Source of the DNA: Lactuca virosa
Taxonomy: Eukaryota; Streptophyta; Magnoliopsida; Asterales; Asteraceae
NCBI GenBank assembly: GCA_928212115.1
Contig: CAKMRJ010002223.1
Span: forward strand, 312,025,639 to 312,089,638
Reading direction: 5' to 3'
DNA length: 64,000 nucleotides
Within the stretch, counting starts at the first letter, position 1; every line of letters starts with the position of its first letter. A model generated the notes under the pieces. The model worked only from the letters and a program-made list of their open reading frames with translations, was not told the origin of the DNA and ran no database searches. Shown in pieces: positions 33,241 through 45,119 of this stretch. The position numbers were made by a program, and so were the translations under genes.

Positions 33241-34171
33241 ACAAGCTAGATAGAGAAAGAACACACAATAAAGCTAGCACATACATATACATTACTTACA
33301 GTTATGTGCGCCACTTAACGGGGGCATGGCACTACCTGTCATGACCCGTTTTGTATCCACAATCTCCTTAAATGGGGAGCGTATGAGTTTGTGTATAGAT
33401 CTATACTGGATTGACTATCCTACACCTTGCTTCTCTCTACAGTGGGACTTACAACTCTACGGGTGCCAAACGTCATTTCTTACGACGTCTTACATCGTCG
33501 TTTTACTATAGAGTCGGTAGCAGGATATAGGCCGATCACATGGTACTTTAAAATAACAATTGGTTTAAACTAATTAGTATAGCAGTAGTTACTAAATACA
33601 ACACTACAGTACTATATCATTTTCCCTTTACATTTACTTTGTGATATTCACACAATAAAAAAATAATGTAGAAACTATATTTTGGTTAATGATAGTCAGA
33701 TTTGGGAAAATACATACTCTTACAAGAGACACACACACAGACACTAGATGCCTTGGTAGAAGGCTACTTTTAGTAGGAAACATAGGGTTTTCTAGGAGAG
33801 TTCAAACAATTACAAACTTTTACAAAACTTATACATTACAGACTTACAATCACTTTCATACAAATACATACACTAATATACTTATGATCTCACCAGCTTT
33901 AAAGCTGATAAACTCTTTCAAAATAACTTGTATTCTCAGGTCACCAGTAGACAGGTACCGGTGCCAGGTTTTGAGAAGATGGAGCTCGTTCAAGACTCAT
34001 CTTTTATTTTTGATGTATATTTTTGGTGTCTATATAACTTGACAGAACACACTTGTATGAAATTATATTATTAATGCAATGGATGATGTTGTTGCATTGT
34101 TGTGATACTGAACATGACGTACTCCACCCCCGAACGTTTCCGCCGTTCCGGTTTTGGGGTGTGACAGAATC

Positions 34172-34644
34172 ATCTAATGCTTGTTCAAATTTATGTCGAT
34201 GATATTATTTTTGGCTCTACTGACCCTGCTTTGTCTAGTGAATTTGAATGTTTGATGAAAAGCCAATTCGAAATGAGCATGATGGGTGAGATCAATAATT
34301 TTCTTGGTTTAAACATTCATCAAAGCAGAGAAGGAATTTTCATCAATCAAGAAAAATATACAAGGAATTTGCTCAAAAAAATTGAAATGACAAATAGCAC
34401 GAAGTTCAGAGTACCAATGGCAGTTGGAACAAGGCTAACACCTTCGTTAGAAACACCTACGGTTGATCTTACTTTATACAGGAGTATGATAGGTTCATTG
34501 CTTTATCTTACAGCAAGTCGACCTGATATCATGTTTTCTGTATGTAATTGTGCTAGGTATCAAGCAAATCCACGAGAACCACACTTGACTGCTATGAAAA
34601 ATATCTTTCGTTATCTCAAGGGAACAATTTTGTTAAGATTGTGA
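34172..34644 (+). pseudogene. E3 reverse transcriptase, C-terminal half
   Basis: Resumes right after the solo LTR duplication: LMLVQIYVDDIIFGSTD with the catalytic YVDD box, then FEMSMMGEINNFLGLNI, INQEKYTRNLLKK, YRSMIGSLLYLTASRPDIMF and ARYQANPREPHLTAMK. It stops at a TGA (34642-34644) between RT and RNase H. Confidence 0.93.
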
Positions 34645-35163
34645 TATCCTTCGAAATCAGGATTTTTTATTCAGGCGTTTTCAGATGCAGATCTGGGAGG
34701 ATGTACACTGGATCGAAAAAGTACAAGTGGTGGATGTCAATTATTGGATGGAAAGTTAGTAAGCTGGCAGTCGAAAAAGAAAACGTGTGTTTCGATTTCT
34801 ACTGCTGAAGTTGAATATGTTGCAGCTGATGCTTGCACTTCACAAATCATTTGGATCCAGAGTGAATTGTATGATTATGCAATTAATATGAAAAAGACTC
34901 CACTGTATTGTGATTCACAAAGTGCTATACGCATTTTTCATAATCCAGTACAACATTCGAAAACCAAACATATTGCACTTCGTTATCATTTTATTAAAGA
35001 TAATGTGGAATATGGCAATATTGAAGTTCATTATGTAAAAACAACTGATCAGCTTGCTGATATTTTTACAAAAGCATTGGACGAAAAATCATTTGTTCGA
35101 ATTTTGACAGGATTGGGGATGATCAAAGCAAGTTCTGTTCCAGGACTAAATTCAAAACAATAA
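34645..35163 (+). pseudogene. E3 RNase H
   Basis: Same frame as the RT after the TGA. AFSDADLGGC (first Asp), SWQSKKKTCVSISTAEVEYV (Glu), LYCDSQSAIRI (Asp) and HIALRYHFIKD are the copia RNase H signatures. TTDQLADIFTKALDEKSF and LTGLGMIKASSVPGLNSKQ end the polyprotein at the TAA 35161-35163. Confidence 0.93.
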
Positions 35164-37079
35164 CAATGAAGTGTTATGCAAAAGTGTCGATTCGGAGGCA
35201 AAACTGATTCATTCAGAGGCTGGCAGTATTAACCATTCAAAAGTTACTGTTCACGTTCAGCGCTTCGACATGCTTCGTTTTCGACATTTTGGGAAAGACA
35301 AGTTTTGTAAAGTTGGTAATGTTTTAAATTTTCGTTAATTTTGAATGTTTCGTTAGTTTGGTAATTTTTCTTAAATTTTCGTTTCTTCGTTAATTTTGAA
35401 AAATCAAAAATACCAAAAATATTTTCGTTACTTTGTTTTCTTTTCGAAAAATTGGAAAAACCAAAAATATTTTCGTTTGTTTGTATTCTTTTCGAAAAAT
35501 CAAAAATTCGAAAAAGATTTTCTTTTGCTATTTGTTTTAATTTTTCGAAAAACTTTAAAACACAAAATATTTCCGTTCTTTCCAAAAACATAAAAGACCA
35601 AAAAGATTTTTGTTATTCTGTATTTTGTTATTTTTTTCTTAGTGCAGATTTCACGAATGTTTTACAAGGGTCATGCTTGCGTTTCTAGGGTCAGGTAAAA
35701 TTTTGACAACTTTGTACTGGTTAGAATGTCCCTAGAAGCATGTTGCAGCATGTCGACCCAAGCCTCCATTGACTCAATGTGTGATTTCGAAAGCCTTAAC
35801 GAAATTTTTCACTACGAAAATTTCTTCCCAATCAGGCTTGCATTCACATTAGTCTACTGAGCTACCTAACTCTTCCTCACATAAGTTAAGAGTTTTTTGT
35901 TTGGTCCAAGAATAACAGAGGTACAATTGAATTCGTGAACCAACCTTTTTCATCTCAAACTTCTAACACATTTCACACAAAATGACATATGTCCAAGAGG
36001 TCATTGATCAAACCAATCATGACTTAGACATATCAAAACTTTGTGTTTATGATCTTTAATCATGAGACCGTGATGAAAGCGAAACCCAATTTTCTAAACT
36101 TTTAAGTAATTGACGGGGAACTTCGTTCCGGATTTAACGAAACATTTTTTTCAGTACAAAACTTTCGAAACACCAAATCATATTCAATTCTTTTGCGTGA
36201 TCTTGATCAAATTGTCGAAACCCACGATATTTGTTACCCAACAGGATCCAACTCAAATTTTTTCTTCAATATGATTTCCGGGTGAGTTTCATTTGAAATT
36301 CGAAGTCACTTTCACTTTTAATCCAAAGCATACTTGTCACTGACTACACTGGTCAAACAAGTAATTTCGGTTACAATTACTCACCTTATGTTTAGGTTGA
36401 TATGTAACGAAATTTTTTAAGCCAACCATGAAGCCTTGAAAAAGAAGCCCTTCGATACTTCTCTACAAGTATTCGATTGTAATTCACGGGAACATACACA
36501 AGCTGTTAATTATCTCTCTTGATAATTAACGAAGCATCCTTTGCCCGGGGTTTAACTGCCTTTGTGTCGAAAATTTATTTTTCGACATCACAGATCCTAA
36601 ATTTTTCGTTAGTTTGCTTCTTATCTTATTCTCTTGGCACACTGCACTCACGAAATCCTTGAGGTTCTGAGTATTACCAACTCAGGCTGATGATTTCGGA
36701 AGTCTGGAAAATGATTTCGTCTTTAATCCCAAAGATGAAAGAGCCTAACCTCCATGATGAAGGTTTTCAATCTTATCCAATGGTACTAACGAACAGTCTG
36801 ATGTGACGGTTTGGCAATGTGGCCCGAGTTTCAAGGAACTTTATCTGACATGGCGCGTTTAATGGCTAGTGGTGCGACTTTCTAGGACAGTCGTGGTTTA
36901 CTCTTTTCAGAAGACGTTTGGCATTCAATAGGGGTTCCACTACTGAAGAAGTTGTTTCTCAACCACTAATGAAGATCCAAAGTACCAACTATCAGGTTGA
37001 AGGAGATGTGTCCCTGTATCTAGAAGAACTCAAGATGCTGATTGCTACTCTTAAAACATTCAGGTCTTGCAACTGCAAT
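35164..37079 (+). other. E3 spacer between pol and the 3' ORF
   Basis: About 1.9 kb with no conserved protein. The first part (35398-35630) has about five degenerate ~48-bp units of the type aaaaatcaaaaataccaaaa plus ttttcgtt. The rest is AT-rich with many TTTCGAAA and TTCGTTA words, typical of this family. The 3' ORF may begin in its last part, but stops hide the start. Confidence 0.6.
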
Positions 37080-40000
37080 GTTTAATGCTTTTGCAGTTCC
37101 GTTGTCATGGCTATCAATGGCTGGTTCCACTGCTTCTTACAACAAAGCCACTGATCTTATCACATTCAATCTGGTGAATTAAAAGAGAATTCGTCTCTCG
37201 AAGAAGTTGTTTACTCAAATCTTGGTAATTCCCAATTCCCCTCCATTCTTTAGACCTACTGCTGATCAAGTGATGTTCATGTTTATCGAGATGGGTCATC
37301 AACCTCCACTCGTTAAGATTAGTGATTTCAAGAAATCTGGTCTTCCGTGCATCTGGAACTTTCTGTTTGGAATATACCTTCGTTACTTAACTAGACGAAG
37401 TGTGGGGCTTGATAAGGGGAGAATGGAAGTTTATGGTATGGTAGCAGGGTTGTATTATGATCTCAATGTTGATTATGCCACTCAAATTTGGAAGGAGTTT
37501 ATCAAGAGCTTGGAGAACACGAATATGGTGAAAGGAATTTCGTGTGCACGTTACTGGAGTTTGATTCTACAGTATGTGTATGAGAAAGAAGGTATTCCTG
37601 TTCCTGTTGATGAGGCTAAGGCAGAATTTGCAAAGTATCACTTTCCAAAGAATGTTGCTGATGATTCAGACGAATTCCCAAATGTTGCTCGAATTCCTGA
37701 TGGCATGTTAAAGAAGGTTGATCCCACAAATTCTGTGCTGGTGGAATATTTGCAACATATTAATCCTTCAATAGAAACTGGAGTCTTGCTGAAAACCAGT
37801 GATGAAGGGTCATCTAAGAAGTCGAAGAAATCAAAGAAGGTTACTGAAGAGGCTATTGTTAACGAAAGTCCCAACAAACAATCAAAGACTAAGTCTCCTA
37901 AGAAGTTTCCAAGTGAAACAGAGAAGCCTAAGGAGAAAGTAGTTCCTAAATCTTCGAAGGAATTCATCCCTTCGAAATCCGGAGTGTTCAAAAGACTATG
38001 GAATTTCACATATCAGAAACGAAGTTCATCCAAAGATCACTCTCCAAATTTTCGTAAACCTCAAGTTAACCACAAAGGGGTGAAAGTTTGTGAAATACCT
38101 GCACCTGTTTCCCCATCTTCCAAGAAGCGACGAGTAGAGGATGTGGCGAAGCAAATCAACAAGAAGAGGAAGAAGCGAAAGTTGGTGGTTCAAGATGAGT
38201 CCTCAGAAGAAAAGATTGTTCCAGAATCTCCTTTGGGTTCGAATTCCCCAAAAGTCTCACAACCACTCATCATCGAAACTGTTTCATTGCCAATCTCAAT
38301 AGTTCCACTTGAAGTTGTAATCACCAAACCAATTCCTGAGGAGGTTCCAATTACTCCCATTGTTGCAAACGTATCTAATATGGATGCACATGTTATGGTG
38401 AGTGTTCCTCCATTTTCTCAAGGTAATCCTGAACCTGTTACCAGTACCTTTGTTTCATTTCCACCTTTTATTACACCTGTTTCCATTTCCACTACAAACC
38501 CTTCACCAACTTTTGACCAAGTCTTAAACCAACCCTTCACTACACTCTTTCCATCACAATCCACCGATCCACCAAAACCAAATTCCGATGAAGAAACTGA
38601 TGGCGGAGGTTTCGGAGGAATGTTTGATGATCTTCATTTTGATTCAGAGGAAGAAGATATACCAGATCATATGTTGATGTTTGGTAAGCAGTTCAAGATC
38701 TTAAATCGAAAACTCAATGACATTCTTCAATCACAAGCTGATTCAGGAGCAAAGAACTTAGTGTCTGGAATTGAAGTTGATGTGATGCTCAAGGCTGTAG
38801 AGCTTCACATGCAAAAATAGATGGATGTTATGGATAAGAATAATGAATTGCGGGTCAAAGCTCAGTCGGCTTCATTTAACTCTGAACTCAAGGATCTTCG
38901 TTTGACAACAAAAGAACGCCATGTTCTTTTTGTTAAAGATGTGAAGACAGTTCGGGAAGATGTGAATAGAAAGCTTGAAGAGTTGAAGGCTGAGGTTTCC
39001 AAAGAACTACATGAGCTGAATTCCAATTATTCCACACTTCAGTCGAATGTTGACACTATTGCAGCTGCTGTACGAACAATTGTTGAATGGTATCAAGCTT
39101 TAACTCCGAAGTTTAATGCAAAGGATAAAGCTGATGCTCAGTAGTTCGAAAAGATGGGTGTTATGCTTGGGGAATTAAAGGAGTTAGTGTCGAAGCCAGT
39201 TCCTACATCGTTTTTAACTCCTGAGTTTTTAACTCAGAAGTTACATTCGCTGGATCAAGAGATTCAGAAGGCTATGGCTCCTATTTCGAAGTTTGCTCAT
39301 ATGTTACCAACTAGTGCCCCGCCTGTTGTCACAGGGGTGCAAGGGGGAGAGAAGAAAAATCCAGAAAGCAAACCTTCGAAAGTTACAAAAGTGGTGGAAA
39401 AACCAAAAAATATTGAGAAGATTGTTACCACTACTGGTGAAGTAACGAAAGTTATTTCTACTCAAGTCACAGTTCCTATTGTTCCAAAGACGAATACAAT
39501 AGAAGCAATCAAGACAACAACAAGACCCATTCTGAAGGGGATTGTGTTTAATTCGACAACTGAAGAAGGAAGCTCAAGTTCGTCAAGACCAAAAGTTTCA
39601 GAAGGTGATAGAGATAAAGGAAAAGTGATAGTAGTTGAAAAATCAAAGGAAGAGAAAAAGGTCGAAGCTGAAGTTGAAATGGAGAAGCAAAGGCAAAATC
39701 AAAGCATACTGAGACTTCGTGAAAGTGATCCACCTGGCATGGAAAAAGGAGATCCGAAGAAGTTGTACAGTTATGAGAACATTGAAGCTAGAGTGTCTTA
39801 TAATCGTATGTATGATTTTGAGAAGAAGCCGAAGAAAAGCTACTCTGTCACTAACACTGATATGAGTCAGCTTGATTTCCCTATAAACGAAATGATGTTT
39901 ATAATGGCTCAGTACAAGGTTGTTGAGAAGTTCGACAATGAAGAAGATTTTATTCATATGAAACTTAGGTTTCATGCAGTTGTTGGGAAAGAACCTGAAG

Positions 40001-40250
40001 AGATATGGTCTTTGGTGAAGATCAAGAAAGTTGTCAACATAACGAAGGATGTGATGTTCAAGAATATGATACAAAACTTTTAGTATCATGTTGTAAGAGC
40101 GAACAATCAAGTTTGTGATTTCTCAGTTGCTGATTTTCCAATAATGAACTTGAATAATCTGATTCAAGTTGCATTGATTCTGAAGGACATAGAGGTTTTG
40201 CAACTTCAGGGAACTGACAAAGAAGTTTTGAGGGTTGGTCTTGGTAAGAT
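37080..40250 (+). pseudogene. E3 extra 3' ORF (env-like position), function unknown
   Basis: One reading frame carries stops at 37180 (TAA), 38818, 39142 and 40081 (all TAG); otherwise it is open. Residues encoded at 37207-37660 form a conserved-looking globular part (MFIEMGHQPPLVKISDFKKS, IWNFLFGIYLRYLTR, ISCARYWSLILQYVYEKEGI). Then follow Lys/Ser/Pro-rich disordered text, an acidic segment near 38640, a coiled coil at 38821-39144 (VREDVNRKLEELKAEVSKEL) and another disordered and basic part. I see no signal peptide or membrane segment, so an envelope role is not supported. Position 37207 is a TTG codon, not the true start. Confidence 0.7.
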
Positions 40251-40260
40251 ATCAAGAGTG
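40240..40260. other. Junction of E3 (+) and E6 (-)
   Basis: To the right, 40250-40620 matches on the minus strand the E7 leader 63040-63470 at roughly 80 percent by eye. To the left the similarity stops near atatcttgatatct-like text and E3 ORF sequence continues. Neither element ends in an LTR here, so a deletion or illegitimate recombination joined them. Confidence 0.5.
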
Positions 40261-40626
40261 AATATAAATTTTGATATCTCTGAACTAAAACATATAGTTC
40301 AGCATGAATCTTGTAATGAGTTGGAAATAAAAGTCTACGACAAGTACGACTTGTAAGAGAATGATATGAAATTGAGTGGTTATTTTTCAAAGAATATGAA
40401 AATGCATGTCGATTAAATTGGCATATTGAATATATAAAGTCTGGAAAAACTTGACCTTAAACAGGTCTACAATATACAAAGTTCTGGAAAAACATCGACA
40501 TCATACTGACCTACCGAAAATGAAATTTTCGCGGCCGTACTGAAAAACATGAAAAATAACGCTAGAACCTATCCGTAGACTTAAACTATAACCAAAAGAG
40601 TGAACAGGAAACGAGTAGAGCATCTC

Positions 40627-41208
40627 CTAATGGCGACGGGTATTATTTGGACGAAACCTCAGCTCAGCCAGCTGACGCTCCACAGCAAGTAGATTTCTTT
40701 CATACGCTGTCAGGCGTGCTCGAAGTTCTATGACTTCAGCTCGAGTTTCAGCTAATTCTTGCAGTAAGGCTTCATTGTCTCTTATTGCTCTGTCACAAGC
40801 ATCTTCAAGACGACGAATGCGGACTGTATTAACTCCTGCATTGGCATCAACTTCCATGATTCAGTTGATGGTTGTCCTACCCTATATTTCATTTCGAGCA
40901 ACCCTGCGGACCAGAATTGGCAGGTTGTAGAAGCTTCTGTCTTCGGTGTATGGCATGGGTTGACCCTGCTCTTGACTCTATGTTTCCAATCTTTCCACCC
41001 ACAGAGGCGTCGGGACATGAAAAGTCGGACGAGGGTTAGGATTTTGGGCAACTGGAGGTGGATTATAGGCTTTTGATCCGGAATCATTGTTTTCAGGAAA
41101 ATTTTCTGCAAAATCATCATCTAAGGGAAATTCGTGATTTTCTTCTGGATCTGCATCTTGTCCTTGATCGGGGAAGTATGGGTCACCGGGTAAGTGAAAT
41201 CTAGCCAT
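40627..41208 (-). pseudogene. E6 upstream ORF with C-terminal coiled coil, unknown function
   Basis: Begins at ATG 41208, close to the end of the leader, and stays in one minus-strand frame to 40627 with three internal stops between 40977 and 40858. The N-terminal part is acidic and proline-rich (MARFHLPGDPYFPDQGQD, NPPPVAQNPNPRPTFHVP). The C-terminal part is a clear coiled coil (LEDACDRAIRDNEALLQEL, RAEVIELRARLTAYERNLLA). It lies before gag, an unusual place for a Tekay element gene. The homologous region of E7 has lost it. I do not recognise a family. Confidence 0.6.
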
Positions 41209-41975
41209 TGTTATCTAAGCGAGAATAGGGATAAAAGATATAGAATATAGTTAGTAACGATAGATTTAGGATACAAGTTTCTACGAGAAAGACCTACATA
41301 TATCAAGTAATGTATTCTTTATGACTTGTTCTATGTATTACTATAACTATAAAGTGTATACTAATTATATATAACTTGAGTATAACCGACCTTCGATTAA
41401 ATGACCTGGCTCTAAATCCACAACCAAACAAAGAACGAGAAATGAAGCTAGATCACATATTCTAAGTCTATGTAACTTTAATTATATATAATTGTAATAT
41501 ACCCTTAATATGTATAGTTCTACCCTCAATTGTTCTATTGTTTTCACATGTTTGTTATTAGTATATAGTGCCTAAAATACCCCTACAATATTTTAATCTT
41601 TATGTTTTGTTCTAGAGTTCTTCTGAATATGTATTGTTGGTAAGTTTTAGATATGTCGCAACACCACTATCACTCTCAAACACATGTTGGTCATATCTCA
41701 AATCAATATAGTTGATCAGGCTATATTAATCCCAGATATGATTACATAACTGCCCAGGTTTGACAATAATGTTCAACATCCAAATCCTTTTAAGTTCTTT
41801 TTACTGTGATACTGTACTTGTAGGTATGAGTGTTAGTATACTTCTTGTAAAAATACTTAAATTTTTAAAAGTGTACTTGTAGTCAGAGCTCTTAGCCCCA
41901 AATGTGTTTATAGTTTGTATATCTTTTATGGATTGATATACTGAGTTCACTATAAACAATGCACTGATACCAATC
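41209..41975 (-). other. E6 leader and primer binding site
   Basis: The primer site at about 41961-41975 reads gattggtatcagtgc on the minus strand, a one-base variant of the initiator tRNA-Met site. The rest is AT-rich leader, matching 62313-63060 of E7 in order. Confidence 0.78.
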
Positions 41976-43275
41976 TGTCACACCCCCAAACCAGACGGCG
42001 GAAACGTCCGGGGGTGGAGGACTTCATTTGTAGTATCACAACACATGCATTATAGTAATCAGAGTACAAACAACCACTGTATTTAAAAAGTATAAGTATT
42101 TACATGTGTTTCATCATAGTATATTGAAACCAAATAGTTATACAAAAGAAGAAGACAAGACATAAATAGCTCCATCTTCTCAAAAGCTCGGGGAGTACCT
42201 GTCTACTGGTTCCCTGAGAATACAAGTAATTTGAAAAGAGAATATCAACATAAAGTTGAGTGAGTGCATAAGTATTTATGTTTGAAAGAATGTTTTCTGT
42301 TTCTTGAATATGTAAATTGTTCCAGAAAATCCTATATTTTCTGCTGTATATGAAAAGTAGTTTTAGTTACATAAAACCGTTCTATTTGTAAACCAATGTT
42401 CTGTATTTGTAATCCTTTTGTAAACTTGTATCTGAGAGTGTTCCTGGTTTCATCAACTTTTATTGTAAACTGTAATGTAATACTGTAAACTAGGACTTTG
42501 AAAATGTACTTAAGTTTAGTTAATTATACACTAACGTATTGTTAATATCTTTTATGAGTTATTATAACCATACCGACTAGATGGCCTGACCCAATGCTAT
42601 GAATGCGCTGAAAGCTGTTGATAACAATTTGTCACTCACAGGCGCGTATGCCTGACTGTAGCTAGCAGTCCGAGTGCGGGGTTGTCAATCCCAATATAGA
42701 TCTATACAGACATTGTTTCGAACCCCGGCTGATGATTCTGGTTATAATGCCAGGACTTTAACTATATTGCTTAAATGAATTAAACAACCTATATCAAATG
42801 ACTCATAAAAAGCATATAAACATTACATGTATAATAGTTATGAAAACCCAATTATTCTGAAATAAATGATTGATAGTATGTTCTTGAATTAGTATTCTTA
42901 ACATGTATCTGAAAGATGTATGCCCTTGAGTAGTTTTGAATCAAACTTTTGTTCTTGTAAAACAATGTACTTTAGTATACTTGAATCGTGAATTAATGTT
43001 CTATGAATCATAAATTATACCTATTATAATCTATATGCCCTTTCTGAATTGATACCGAGTATTCATGAATGCAACCCCTTGCTCAACATGTTACAAAGGG
43101 TAATTGAACTTAATGAACTAACTTTTATACTTGTATACATATACAAATATATATAAGTAAAATTTAAATGACACTCGGACAAATAACTGATGCTTATAAT
43201 CCCACATCCAAACAAGGAAAAGGAACCAAAGTGGATTATCAGTCCTAAGCCTTTTAAATCTTCTTTATATAAATA

Positions 43276-43313
<38 letters not shown>

Positions 43314-43510
43314 CTAGTATGATATTTGGGAGAAATATAAGTTATAAAAAAATATTTAAAAGAAGTTTGATATTTTTGAAATTCATTTTGGTGACCTGAT
43401 GTCATTTTGATACAATCTTTGAAAACCATTTGATTTGATGATAACTGAAATCCATTTTGATAAGATATTTAAAACCATTTGTTTATAACACAAAATCTTT
43501 GTGTTAGACT
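41976..43510 (-). repeat. E6 5' LTR, inner segment
   Basis: Runs from the LTR end (minus strand GGGGGTGTGACA) to the E8 insertion. It includes the block around agatctatac (42705) shared by all LTRs of this family, and a microsatellite of TA repeats at 43271-43314. No gene. Confidence 0.87.
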
Positions 43511-44267
43511 TGATGGGTTTTGAGCATTCTAACACTCCTATGGTGTACATGCAACCCTAGAAACCTTGGATCTATGTTTGACTAAGATACATGTAAATAA
43601 TTAATTTTCCAAGGTTCTTATCCTATCTAGCATGGCATGGGGAACTTGAATCAAATAAAGCTAGTTGAATTACTTACCTTGTAGTTGTATTTGAGTGCTT
43701 GGAGTTTTAGAGACTAGCACCAATAGTGTGGATGCCTCAAATGGAAATCACAAATCACCACAAACTTGGAATTTTGAGAGAATAGTAATCACCTTTCTTG
43801 AAATCGGCCCTCTTACTTTACTCACCACAACTAGTGTGATTTCAAGAACCAAAGCCTCCTTTATATAGTGTGGTGGATTAGGGTTACATCCCTAATACCC
43901 ATGTCTTTTCATTTCCATGAGATCCATGGGTTAAAGCTCCATGGAGTATCCATGGACTTTCCATGCAAGCCTAGCCCATTCCAAATAAGCATTAGCCTAC
44001 ACTATATAAATACAAGAGCCCATATTTAATTAGTCATACTTTTGATCTCTAAATTAATTCTAAATTAATTACAGATCAACACTAATTAAATAATGTGATT
44101 TTATATTAATATATTAGAACTTATAATATATTAATAAATCATAACTTATACTATTCTCAAAAGATTATCCGTAAATTGTTCGGGTGAAGTGCAACCCAAA
44201 TGGACCATGCCGGGTCGGGTCAAGTACATACCAAATATAGTTATGGACTTAGACACTATCTCCAACA
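43511..44267 (-). repeat. E8 3' LTR
   Basis: 757 bp. Minus strand begins TGTTGGAGATAGTG and ends AACCCATCA. Related to the E9 LTR through shared stretches such as GTCTAAGTCCATAACTAT and GGCATGGTCCATTTGGGTT, though the remainder has diverged. Confidence 0.93.
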
Positions 44268-44284
44268 GTCACCCACTTGGATAA
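44268..44284 (-). other. E8 polypurine tract
   Basis: Minus strand ccaagtgggtgac lies directly before the 3' LTR. The same tract, ccaagtgggagac, precedes the 3' LTR of E9. Confidence 0.75.
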
Positions 44285-45119
44285 GTCTAATAACTATATT
44301 TGCAAGTACGACTTCAGGAACCGATCAGCAATCGTAGCTCTTAAAACTCTGTTGAACTATGAAGCACCATTTTAGATAAGTGATCGTATAATCCTCTGTT
44401 CTAGATATCAGCCGGACAAATACATGGAACATGGTCTTGCTTATTGTCCAGCATTTGTTTCCCGATTTTCGATTTGTTTGACATAGAACTTAACTGAACA
44501 CATCAATGTAGTTCTGACCGGGCCCGGTACATAGGTCAAAACAAAATCATCGAGGAGCCCATATATCGCTTCTAATCCTAGAAGGAACAGATAAACTTCG
44601 ACTCATATGTTTTCTCTACTACTTGTTGAACTACACACAAAGGCACGGTTTATAACATCGAGTTACCAATGCGTTTTCGTGCAATCAATGCATAACCAAC
44701 TCATAGGCAACAAATCATATCTCTAGGTTTGAAGACTTATATGATATTACCGTCTCACGATCACTCGAGAAAAATTCCATGAAGTGATACAAGTGAGCGT
44801 GGGTTGAATCCAATACTCAGAACTTATGAGCACTCATGAGTGTTGTAGCCCCGCTTTGTCTAACATCTTAGACCTCTACAAGCCAACCCATGACAGTCTT
44901 GATTCATATCTACTTCCAACATATGACCGACTGTGGAGAGTTTGAATAATATGATATAAACCATAATATAATTATTCTGGAAGTCAAAACATGCAAAAAG
45001 AAATAATAGTAAACGATTGACAAGAGATAGCAACACTTTACTCATAAATAACAGCTTTTATTTATCATCAAATGTCAATTACATTTTACAAATTTGAAGA
45101 TTATCTAACTACTAAAACT
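44285..45119 (-). other. E8 3' untranslated region
   Basis: No coding potential. It matches in inverted orientation the 3' region of E9 (51960-52630), including the stretches around gtgctcataagttctgag and cgaaaacgcattggtaactc, so the two elements share this region by descent. Confidence 0.7.

Larger units (their letters stand above)
31293..34166 (+). mobile_element. Solo LTR of the E1-type gypsy family
   Basis: A single 2874-bp LTR starting TGTGACAACCCG and ending GGGTGTGACA, flanked by the perfect duplication GAATC (31288-31292 and 34167-34171). It has no primer site, genes or polypurine tract next to it. Borders and internal blocks match the E1 LTR family on the other strand. Such copies arise by recombination between the two LTRs of one insertion. 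It contains two 26-bp perfect palindromes (32035-32060 and 32194-32219), spaced GTTTACGG half-sites and a 26-bp tandem repeat. No gene is present. Confidence 0.95.
17815..40250 (+). mobile_element. E3: Ty1/copia Sirevirus-like element, multiply interrupted
   Basis: Copia order is clear on the plus strand: gag/linker, protease, integrase, RT, RNase H, then a large extra 3' ORF. Its 5' LTR and gag start lie to the left of E1, outside the window, and no 3' LTR is present. It is split by E1 (at 17814), E4 (21142-29807) and a solo LTR (31293-34166); it is therefore the oldest layer of the left half. The extra ORF after RNase H and repeated GAGGGGGAGCA tracts resemble Sireviruses. The right edge near 40250 looks like a recombination junction with E6. 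Confidence 0.85.

Noticed and set aside
32942..33292. Minus-strand frame of 116 codons rich in Leu, Phe and Val, like a membrane protein
   Set aside because: It is the reverse translation of the 26-bp tandem repeat; no promoter, domain or family supports it.
37207..40083. Retroviral-type envelope gene in E3
   Set aside because: It has the position, but no signal peptide, transmembrane helix or cleavage motif is visible.
43271..43314. TA-repeat as a promoter or origin
   Set aside because: A plain microsatellite within the E6 LTR; a similar one is in the E9 leader at 47567-47620.
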